Made by a program: the position numbers and the translations under genes. From positions 1 through 64,000 of the forward strand of contig JAGIAD010000011.1 in the NCBI GenBank assembly GCA_017745075.1: DNA of 64,000 nucleotides, written 5' to 3'. Below, piece after piece: positions 43,988 through 52,128 of the stretch (position 1 is its first letter; each line of letters opens with the position of its first letter). The notes under the pieces are model-generated. The model was not told the origin of the DNA. It was given only the letters and a program-made list of their open reading frames with translations, and made no database searches. The stretch comes from Sphingobacteriaceae bacterium. Lineage in GTDB: Bacteria > Bacteroidota > Bacteroidia > Sphingobacteriales > Sphingobacteriaceae.

Positions 43988-45529
43988 TTAATTCCAAAAG
44001 TTATTACCGATTAAATTAGGGTTTGCGCTACGTTCAGCAGCCGTGATTGTGAGTGGCCATGTCCATGCGCCAGCATTCAGATTAGCTACAGACATTGGTG
44101 ATTTCGTGAAATCTGAATTTACAACTCTTTTTGTTCTTACCAGGTCAAAGAAATATTGACCTTCGCCAATAAGCTCGCGGCACCTTTCTCTATAAATCTC
44201 GTCCTTTAAATCCTGACCGCTTTGGGTAATCAGTGACGCATTTGCAGCTATAGTTACCCTGTTAGCGAAATCTCTTGCACCACTCTCATCTCCAAGTTCA
44301 GCAAGTGCCTCAGCGGTTAATAAATAGCAATCAGGTAATCTGAAAATAATGGCACTATCATCACTGGTTACTGATATTGAGCTACCAGAACCAGTAGAAT
44401 AAATATTTGCAAATTTTTTAAACTGGAAAGTTCCTGAACCTGAATCGTAATTCTCGAACCAGGTAGTGAGTCTGGCATCAGTTGAATTTGCCGGGTAAAG
44501 CTTTTTAATATAATCGCTCTGGTAGGCCATTGAACTCGCGGTTTTATTCACGTTGCCCTGATAAGGATAGTGCGAAAAATAGTAAGAAAAGCCTGCCGGC
44601 AAAGAAAATCCTTCTCCGTAGTTAAAATCCTGCAAAATACCAAAAAGGCTTTCACTGCTCCGTCCTTTAAAAATCTTAAGCGTATTAGCAGCCGTAACAG
44701 GTAATATTTTATAATTGGAATAAGTATCGAGCTCCGTGGCCAACGTTTTTACCGATTCGTAATATTTCGTTTTATTTCCTGAATCCCAGGCTGCTGCCCA
44801 CATATTCAGATGCATTAACAGCGCTATAGCTGAGGCCTTTGTAGGCCTGAAACCGTTTGCGTTAACATCACTATAAAAACTAGGTAAATCTGCTTTTGCA
44901 GCACTCATATCTGCTATACATTTATTCATTACGGTCACTTGCGAAGTCCTTGCAAGGGCAGCACTATGATAAGCTTCTGTGTAATAAACAGCATCGCCAA
45001 ATAATTTACAGATAAACATATAGCTTAAGTTGCGTAAAAATACGGCCTCAGCCTTATACCGTTTTCTATCTGTGTCTGATAAGCTTGATGTTGGCACTTT
45101 ATCTATTTCCTGGTACATGATATTGGACGCTGCGATTACATCATACCACTCTTTCCAGTTCATAATATTCTTCATCAACCTATCGTAGCGGTTATTACTG
45201 GCTACAATGTAGCCCATATTATTAGAAATAAGTGCGTTAAAGGTATTGGCACCGCTATTATCCAGACTAATTACCGAGACACTATTTCCTCTTACTTCTA
45301 ATGCGGGGAAAAATGCGCGGTCATCGCCATTAAAAAACTGTGGTGTACCTGCTACCTTTGATCTTAGCCGCGAATAGATGCCATTGGTAAATCCTTCCAC
45401 ATCTTCACGTGTTTTCCAAAAGTTATTGCCACTCTGTGCTTCGATAGGCGTTACATTTAGAAATTTTTTGCAGCTCACTGTGCTAAAAACCAGTGCAGCA
45501 AACAGAATTATGTATTTTGTATTTTTCAT
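43988..45529 (-). CDS. SusD/RagB-family glycan-binding lipoprotein (I)
   Basis: 513 aa. Lipobox FSTVSC, then CKKFLNVTP. SusD N-terminal block NNFWKTREDVEGFTNGIY and C-terminal block EIYRERCRELIGEGQYFFDLVR are typical, with TPR-like helices between. It forms the lid over the SusC transporter encoded just upstream (14 bp gap), binding glycans at the cell surface. Confidence 0.93.
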   Translation of the reverse strand: MKNTKYIILFAALVFSTVSCKKFLNVTPIEAQSGNNFWKTREDVEGFTNGIYSRLRSKVAGTPQFFNGDDRAFFPALEVRGNSVSVISLDNSGANTFNALISNNMGYIVASNNRYDRLMKNIMNWKEWYDVIAASNIMYQEIDKVPTSSLSDTDRKRYKAEAVFLRNLSYMFICKLFGDAVYYTEAYHSAALARTSQVTVMNKCIADMSAAKADLPSFYSDVNANGFRPTKASAIALLMHLNMWAAAWDSGNKTKYYESVKTLATELDTYSNYKILPVTAANTLKIFKGRSSESLFGILQDFNYGEGFSLPAGFSYYFSHYPYQGNVNKTASSMAYQSDYIKKLYPANSTDARLTTWFENYDSGSGTFQFKKFANIYSTGSGSSISVTSDDSAIIFRLPDCYLLTAEALAELGDESGARDFANRVTIAANASLITQSGQDLKDEIYRERCRELIGEGQYFFDLVRTKRVVNSDFTKSPMSVANLNAGAWTWPLTITAAERSANPNLIGNNFWN

Positions 45530-45543
45530 CTGTCTGATTTATT

Positions 45544-48500
45544 TTAAAACTCAACGTTTAAACCTAATGTAAACTGTTTTGGTGAAGGATAACCTCCTGA
45601 ATCATCTCTACCCAAACTGGTTACATTCTCCGGGTTGGGGCCAGAGTAACGCGTAATAAAGCCAAGATTTGCGGCAGTAGCATTGATACTTACCCTGTTC
45701 ATACCAAACCTACTGGTGAATTTTTTATTCAACAGGTAATACACTTTAATTGAATTCAATTTAAAGTACGAACCGTCCTCCTGAAAGGCTGTTTGGTTTA
45801 ACCTGAAAGGGTCAATAATCCTTGCACGTACAAAATCTAATGGATTAGCATAGGTTGCAATATCGCCTGGTGCTGCCCAATAGTTAAGCTGATCCAGAGG
45901 TACCAAAGCTCCCGAACCATTTGGCGAATAATAGTTGCGTAATTGGTTTGCCAATGGATTGTTAATGATATCGCGGATCAGGGTAAATGAAGTGTTAACT
46001 TCTAAACTCCAGTTTTTCCATTGCAAATAAGAGGTGATACCACCAGTTACCTGAGGCTGAGAATTACCGGCAATTACTCTGTCATTGCCATCAAGTACAT
46101 AATTTCCATCCAGGTCGGTAAAAATCGGGTCGCCGGCTTTAAAGTAATTTAAACGTCCATTGGCTCCTACACGATAAGGTAAACCAGTATTGGGGTCGAC
46201 AGGAACCTGTGCATTAGTTGAATACACACCCTTTGTATTGAATAAATAGTTAGATAGGGAGTTGGTACCTAAACGGTAATAAATATCCTGTCCCAGGCTT
46301 GTATCGTAATAAATTAAATCTCTCAGGCCATCAGGCAATTGGGCCAGTACCTCACGGTTAATCGCAAGGTTTGCAGATAGTGTCCATTTAAATGCACTGT
46401 TAGGGTTTAAAGGACGGGTTGTAGCCTGAAATTCCCATCCATAATTTACGTTACTGATCTCGTTAGAAGCGATTGATGCAAATGAATTTGTGCTCGAAAT
46501 ATCTTTATACCTGAAAATATTATCATTTTGTTTGTAATAGGTATCGAAAACAAATGAGAAACGATTCTGGAATAAACTAAAATCGAAACCTGCATTATAA
46601 GTTGTAGCCTTAGTAGGTTGTAAATCTAAATTTGGCAGGCGTCCAAGATCCAGGATCACGGAGTTAGCATTGTTGTAACGGTTTCCACCAAAGTATTTTC
46701 CATAAGCATCAAAAATACCACCCACAGGCTGGATATTTGAGCCATAACTTAAACGGATATCACCATAATCCAGCCATTTAATGTTTTCCATGAACTTTTC
46801 TTTATTAAAGTTCCATTTAACTGCAATAGATGGATTAGCAATATAGCGTGCGTTTTCGCCATTGGCAGAATTGGCATCTAAACGATAGTTAAGGTCTAAC
46901 ACATATTTTTGCTTGTAGTTATAAGAAAACGCACCTGCAAAAGCTACACTTCTTGCGTCAGTATAATCAATAGTTCCGCCCAGTGAAGTAAGGTAATCTG
47001 TCATATTGGTCAACGGTCCTCTTAACTGATCATTTACTCCTTTTTCGTTCAAAATCGCGTCTGCCTTAAAAAAGCTGGAGTTAATTTCGGTAAATGCGAA
47101 TAGGTTAAAGGTATGCGAATCTTCTCCGGCAGCATCTTTTAAACCGTATACATATGAAAACTGGTTACGGTTGTAGAGTTTGGTTGCCCGGTCGTTATAA
47201 GTATAATATTTAGACTGGTTACCGTTTAAAGCAGCTGGCGAGAAGTTATCTCTGGTATTGGAAGTATTGGTGTAGTTTAAATATGTTGCAATTCTAAAGT
47301 TTTTAAACACTTCATATTCGGCGTTAATTGTCGCAAATGTTTGTAATGATTTATTGTCGTTATCTGTTTTTAGCTGTGCAAGTAAGCCGCTCTGTGCCGA
47401 ATATAATGATGGCGAAGGCAACAAAGTTGATGCTGAGCCCGTAGCTGCCAATCCACTGTTTAACAAACCATTACCACTTCCAACCTGCTGTTTTTGGATT
47501 GAATTTTGCAACTGACCATACAACTTAAACTTAGGTGTTGGATTATATTGCATATTCATGTTCAGGTTGTATTTAGAAACACCGGTATTTTCCTGAATTC
47601 CGGTTTCGTCATAGGCACCTAATGCAACTTTATAGTTAAAAGCAACATCACCACCTGAAATGTTTACGTTATGCGTTTGGTTAAAAGTATTTCTGTAAAA
47701 ATAAGATTGCCAATCTGTTGAGTTATTGTAATAGGCATTTAAGCTATCTGCTAAAATTGGCGAAGAGTTGATCATATCAATCGCGTGGTTATAGGTGCTA
47801 TCATTTTGCAAAATTTGCCAGATACGCAATTGCCTCTCCCCTTTACCACCAATAACAGTACGTAACTGAGGTACCATTGAAAAGAATGCGGCGCCGTTGT
47901 AACGCACAATCGGCACTTTTGAGTTACCCCGTTTAGTGGTAACCAAAATTACCCCATAAGCGCCTCTTGATCCGTATAACGCAGTTGCAGCAGCATCTTT
48001 TAAGGTTGTAATATCTTCAATATCTTCCGGTGGGATTTGAGAAATAGGCGATATACCCGGGCCGGCTTGTTGAAAACCATAAGAATAATTGGTGTTATCA
48101 TCAACTGGCACTCCGTCGATTACAAAAAGTGGTGAAGTTGGTGTTAAGAAGCTTGAACTTCCTGCACCAGAAACATTGATATTTGAAATACCACGTAAGG
48201 TAATTGATCCTCTAAAACCAGGTGCTCCGGTGTTGTTTTGGATGTTAAGACCAGCAACCTTACCTTGTAAAAGCGACATTACATCACTCGCAGGCTGCCC
48301 TTGGATATCCTTACCCGAAATACTTACGGTAGAACCGGTAGATAAAGTCCGGGTTTTGGTTTGATAACCAGCTGTAACCGTTACTTCTTTAAGGGTTTTG
48401 TTATCGCCTTGTAAAGTTACATTAATGGTAGTTCTGCCATTAACTTTGATGGTTTGTGTTATATAACTTAAATATTTAAAGGTAATTTCTGCATTTGATG

Positions 48501-48738
48501 CTACAGTTATCCTATAACGTCCATCTCCATCAGTTTGGCCTAAAACCTTGCTCCCGCTTAAAATGCTTACGCCAGGCATGGTTTCTTTCTTCTGCGATTC
48601 ACCATCATAAACCGTACCCGTAACAGCAATTTGCTGCTGGGCAAAGGCAAGATTATGCAAACCAAAGATCAATAAAATTACTATGCTGTAAAAATACTTC
48701 ATTGGAAATATATTTTGTTTTGATTTAGTTTGTTTCAT
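45544..48738 (-). CDS. SusC/RagA-family TonB-linked outer-membrane transporter (I)
   Basis: 1064 aa; the ATG at 48738 overlaps the upstream stop as TGATG, while a start at 48702 would give a tighter signal peptide (MKYFYSIVILLIFG). Carboxypeptidase-regulatory-like domain (AVTGTVYDGESQKKETMPGV), then the plug with SDVMSLLQGKVAGLNIQ, SITLRGISNI, PLFVIDGVPVDD and GSRGAYGVILVTTKRG, then a large barrel ending in FTLGLNVEF. Takes up oligosaccharides with SusD I in a TonB-dependent way. Confidence 0.94.
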   Translation of the reverse strand: MKQTKSKQNIFPMKYFYSIVILLIFGLHNLAFAQQQIAVTGTVYDGESQKKETMPGVSILSGSKVLGQTDGDGRYRITVASNAEITFKYLSYITQTIKVNGRTTINVTLQGDNKTLKEVTVTAGYQTKTRTLSTGSTVSISGKDIQGQPASDVMSLLQGKVAGLNIQNNTGAPGFRGSITLRGISNINVSGAGSSSFLTPTSPLFVIDGVPVDDNTNYSYGFQQAGPGISPISQIPPEDIEDITTLKDAAATALYGSRGAYGVILVTTKRGNSKVPIVRYNGAAFFSMVPQLRTVIGGKGERQLRIWQILQNDSTYNHAIDMINSSPILADSLNAYYNNSTDWQSYFYRNTFNQTHNVNISGGDVAFNYKVALGAYDETGIQENTGVSKYNLNMNMQYNPTPKFKLYGQLQNSIQKQQVGSGNGLLNSGLAATGSASTLLPSPSLYSAQSGLLAQLKTDNDNKSLQTFATINAEYEVFKNFRIATYLNYTNTSNTRDNFSPAALNGNQSKYYTYNDRATKLYNRNQFSYVYGLKDAAGEDSHTFNLFAFTEINSSFFKADAILNEKGVNDQLRGPLTNMTDYLTSLGGTIDYTDARSVAFAGAFSYNYKQKYVLDLNYRLDANSANGENARYIANPSIAVKWNFNKEKFMENIKWLDYGDIRLSYGSNIQPVGGIFDAYGKYFGGNRYNNANSVILDLGRLPNLDLQPTKATTYNAGFDFSLFQNRFSFVFDTYYKQNDNIFRYKDISSTNSFASIASNEISNVNYGWEFQATTRPLNPNSAFKWTLSANLAINREVLAQLPDGLRDLIYYDTSLGQDIYYRLGTNSLSNYLFNTKGVYSTNAQVPVDPNTGLPYRVGANGRLNYFKAGDPIFTDLDGNYVLDGNDRVIAGNSQPQVTGGITSYLQWKNWSLEVNTSFTLIRDIINNPLANQLRNYYSPNGSGALVPLDQLNYWAAPGDIATYANPLDFVRARIIDPFRLNQTAFQEDGSYFKLNSIKVYYLLNKKFTSRFGMNRVSINATAANLGFITRYSGPNPENVTSLGRDDSGGYPSPKQFTLGLNVEF

Positions 48739-49784
48739 CAGTCGTTGTCAAATTTTGGTTTGTCATTCTTAAACTGGAATATTATCTCCCAATCTCCCTC
48801 TTCATAAATCCTGAAATCTAAAGCCACAAAACAGTGAAGTAAAACGGCTCCAAAAGCTTGCCTGTCGAATCTGAATACAACATGCGCAGCCCTGCCATCT
48901 GTAGTTGTATATTTTGTTGGATACGCAGTTAAAGGAACAGGATAGGCCACATCAAATTTTACTTTGGTAGCATCTTTTACCATATTGAAACCGTGTAGGA
49001 GATTTCCCCAATCAGTTAAGGCAAATTTGTTAGGATCGATAACCTGGGCAAGGGTATCTACAAACTTAAAACTAATACTATGGCCTGAATAGCCTGGTAA
49101 TCCCTTTGGCAATTTATTAAATACTACTCGTACATCACTTGAGGTTAAAGCCTGGCCAGTTCGTTGTCCGGTAATAAATAATCCAGAAGGACTTATTGAA
49201 GTACTTGTTCCCTGACCTGTTATCGGATCGAGCGGCGAAGGCTCGTAAGGACGCTCACGTAATGGTCTTAAGCGAAAGTTCTGAAAATATTTACGCCCAC
49301 CTGTGTTCGACATTTCTACGTCAAAAACATAGCCCGAATCTGGCTGTGCTTTAATCATATTGGAGTTTGCTTCGGCCCACATTAAAAATTCGCCCGAGTG
49401 CGGACGCACTTCAAATAAAGGATGATTTTCAACCACGCGTTTAGCCTCAATTTCAGCTAACGATTTCTCTGTACCATCATAAGCAGTTTTCCACACTTTT
49501 ACGGGATACAATTTGGTTAATTCAGGCGCAGGTTCTCCACCGAAAGTGCGCATGTTTACAATTTTAAAGTCCAAAGGTCTGCTCGAGTTACCATAGGTAA
49601 AATTATTGGTAAACAGCGTGTTTCTTCCCAATGTTGGCTGATATAGGAACTGAGTATATTGGCTATCATTAGCGATAGACAACCTGTTATCGGGTAAATT
49701 TTTCTTACACGACACCAATATGCTCATGATGCCCGCTAGCATTATTAATGTACTTAATAAGTATTTATTCGTTTTCATCTTCAT
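48738..49784 (-). CDS. Surface lipoprotein of unknown function (DUF5007-like)
   Basis: 348 aa. Lipobox SILVSC, then CKKNLPD. No motifs of known catalysis. Beta-rich segments such as KYFQNFRLRPLRERPYEPS, DVRVVFNKLPKGLPGYSGHS and AAHVVFRFDRQAFG. Comparable proteins sit between FAS1 and SusC genes in Pedobacter-type loci; the DUF5007 label is from memory and not checked. Translationally coupled to the next gene. Confidence 0.75.
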   Translation of the reverse strand: MKMKTNKYLLSTLIMLAGIMSILVSCKKNLPDNRLSIANDSQYTQFLYQPTLGRNTLFTNNFTYGNSSRPLDFKIVNMRTFGGEPAPELTKLYPVKVWKTAYDGTEKSLAEIEAKRVVENHPLFEVRPHSGEFLMWAEANSNMIKAQPDSGYVFDVEMSNTGGRKYFQNFRLRPLRERPYEPSPLDPITGQGTSTSISPSGLFITGQRTGQALTSSDVRVVFNKLPKGLPGYSGHSISFKFVDTLAQVIDPNKFALTDWGNLLHGFNMVKDATKVKFDVAYPVPLTAYPTKYTTTDGRAAHVVFRFDRQAFGAVLLHCFVALDFRIYEEGDWEIIFQFKNDKPKFDND

Positions 49785-49788
49785 AAGG

Positions 49789-50466
49789 CTATTGATCTAA
49801 TCTGTAGGTAAATTCATCAAATCCAAAATTGTGTAGGGGAGTTAAAATATTTATGGTTGCATTATTGGTTTTGATATTAATCGCGTTGGTATTGGTGGTT
49901 ACCCAATTCAGCTGAATACTTGAACCAAACATATCGCTATATTCAAGTGTCGTTGCACCACCACCAACAAATCCCGATGCATTTTCCCTGATAGCTTTTA
50001 TATGCATTGGATAGTTGGATACTACTGTATTTAATGATATACCGTCTACGCTACCGGCATAATTATCAGTTGTATTATTACCCCTGATGATATATTTTGA
50101 AAGCATAAACAATAATTCTGCTGGATCTGCAGTACTTAAATATATAGGGGCTTTTCCTTTAGCCTTTCTGGTTTGATTTAAATATTTAACCGATGCCGCA
50201 AAATTTTCGTTTACTGGTGCAAACAGGGTTACTGGTCTATTGGTTAAAGAATCTTTAATCTCGGGAAAACGATTTAATACCAATAAAAGGGAGTCGAAAG
50301 TATTGGGTTTCGATTTCAGGTAGTCTATCGCCGATCCCTTAAAGTTTTGCACGGTATTGGTATAGTTGTAATAAGGAGAATCGCTTTTTTTACAAGCACT
50401 TAAATAAACACCCAGTACGGCTGATAGCAATAACAGGTTAATTTTATATAATTTCTTTTTCATCAT
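49789..50466 (-). CDS. Fasciclin-domain lipoprotein (II)
   Basis: 225 aa. Lipobox GVYLSAC, then CKKSDSPYYN. FAS1 pattern: FDSLLLVLNRFPEIKDSL, PVTLFAPVNENFAAS, ELLFMLSKYIIRGNN and a late INILTPLHNFGFDEF. Paralogous to the FAS1 lipoprotein at 43236-43982; each follows one SusCD pair in the operon, so SusC-SusD-FAS1 was duplicated as a block. A 46-bp gap separates it from susD II. Confidence 0.85.
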   Translation of the reverse strand: MMKKKLYKINLLLLSAVLGVYLSACKKSDSPYYNYTNTVQNFKGSAIDYLKSKPNTFDSLLLVLNRFPEIKDSLTNRPVTLFAPVNENFAASVKYLNQTRKAKGKAPIYLSTADPAELLFMLSKYIIRGNNTTDNYAGSVDGISLNTVVSNYPMHIKAIRENASGFVGGGATTLEYSDMFGSSIQLNWVTTNTNAINIKTNNATINILTPLHNFGFDEFTYRLDQ

Positions 50467-50512
50467 TATATTTTTTTAATGGTTATAAATACCATTATGA
50501 TCTTCTTAATAA

Positions 50513-52111
50513 TTATTGCCAATATGGATTTTGAGTAACCAGCTGGTTGGCATTGATTACGTCTTGTGATACTGGCCAATATATACCACCAGCGCTCTCA
50601 AATTGTCTGAATGTAAGCGGAGTACCATTCTTTCTGATGAAAGTTCCGGACGAATTTTTAAGCCTGTTGTAACGTACGATATCGTACCATCTCCATCCTT
50701 CGCCCATTAACTCTCTTCTGCGTTCTTCAAAAATGGCATCTATTAAATTTTTTCCTGATGCAGGATCGTAGGTAATAGGGCCTCTTAAATTGGCGGCTTT
50801 GTTTAAGGCAGCAATCGCTTCATCACGCTGGCCAAGCACTGCACAAGCTTCAGCTCTTAATAAAGTGATCTCTTCTATACGGCTAAAAAGCATGGTAGAA
50901 CTAAATAAAGTTAAATCGCCGGAAGTTTGAGCGGTATAAATAACCTTAATCTTGTTAAAGATTGGCTGCTCAGAAGTGAAATTGTAAAAGTAATTTGTAC
51001 GATACAAACCCGTAGTTGGGTTAACACTAAACCTTAAATCGCGTGGATCGGTAAATATTTTAAGAATACTGTCTTTTGGTACAAACATTTCTGGCTGGGC
51101 TTTCGGAATAAATGGCGAAGCCAATGTCAATTGCTCAATGTGGCCATTTGCAGTTGAAAGACCGTTACCTGCTTCAAATGGGAAACCAACTAATACAGTT
51201 GCACGTTTAAAGGCAAATGGACTGTAATAATTTAGATTTTCAGTTAGTGCATCCATATCTAAATACACAATTCCGTTAGAACCACTTCCGTTAGATTTGG
51301 TATAGTTATCCAATACAAATTTTGAATAAGTTGCGGCATCCAGATAATTACCCTGCCAGGCTGCAATATGCGCTAAAATGATATAGGCAGATAAACGGGT
51401 AAAAATATTTCCATTCCAGCTTGCCCAGCCTGCACCATAATAAAGCCCAGGCAGAATTGGATCATCACCTCCATATTTAAAAGGAACCACCTGTGCTGCC
51501 GCTAAAAGCTCAGAAGTGGCAAACTGTAAAACTTTCTCTTTAGATGTTCTTGGCAACTGTACAAAATCGCCATCGTGTGATGAGGTTAACAAAGGCACAT
51601 CTCCCCAGATCCTTACCATATAGAAATAGGCAAATGCCCTTAATATCCTGGCCTGTGCCACGTCCACATTGTTGTTTATCTGGGTGTAACGTGAATCTAA
51701 TGGTAAAATCTGCTTAGAACGTTCAATAAATAAACTCGCAGCATTAACTACTGCATAGAACCTGCGCCAGTTGGTTATTCTGTTAATTACAGGATATTGT
51801 GCATTTAATTGTCCGGTAACTATCGCTTTAAGATCAGCGCGGTTTGTAATCTGAAAATCGCCCTGACGTAAATCGCCCATTAACCAGTGGGTATTATCAG
51901 AAACAGTAGCCGAACGCATCAGGCCATATATAGAAAGTAAGTTTGCACGGGCATCCTCTAATGTTTTCCAGTTGCTTTCTTCTGTGGCTAATCTTATCGA
52001 TTGTACATCTTCAATTTTCTTACAGGAGAAATTGCCCATACCAACCATGGCCAGTATTAGCACCAGGGTAACCGACCTGCAGATACTAATTTTATAATTA
52101 GAATATTTCAT
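50513..52111 (-). CDS. SusD/RagB-family glycan-binding lipoprotein (II)
   Basis: 532 aa. Signal peptide with lipobox GMGNFSC, then CKKIEDV. SusD hallmarks: ESNWKTLEDARANLLSIYG near the start, LRAFAYFYMVRIWGDVPLL, and IFEERRRELMGEGWRWYDIV near the end. Pairs with the SusC at 52129-55122. Sequence is only distantly like SusD I, so the two systems probably bind different ligands. Confidence 0.93.
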   Translation of the reverse strand: MKYSNYKISICRSVTLVLILAMVGMGNFSCKKIEDVQSIRLATEESNWKTLEDARANLLSIYGLMRSATVSDNTHWLMGDLRQGDFQITNRADLKAIVTGQLNAQYPVINRITNWRRFYAVVNAASLFIERSKQILPLDSRYTQINNNVDVAQARILRAFAYFYMVRIWGDVPLLTSSHDGDFVQLPRTSKEKVLQFATSELLAAAQVVPFKYGGDDPILPGLYYGAGWASWNGNIFTRLSAYIILAHIAAWQGNYLDAATYSKFVLDNYTKSNGSGSNGIVYLDMDALTENLNYYSPFAFKRATVLVGFPFEAGNGLSTANGHIEQLTLASPFIPKAQPEMFVPKDSILKIFTDPRDLRFSVNPTTGLYRTNYFYNFTSEQPIFNKIKVIYTAQTSGDLTLFSSTMLFSRIEEITLLRAEACAVLGQRDEAIAALNKAANLRGPITYDPASGKNLIDAIFEERRRELMGEGWRWYDIVRYNRLKNSSGTFIRKNGTPLTFRQFESAGGIYWPVSQDVINANQLVTQNPYWQ

Positions 52112-52128
52112 ATCAATAATGGTATATT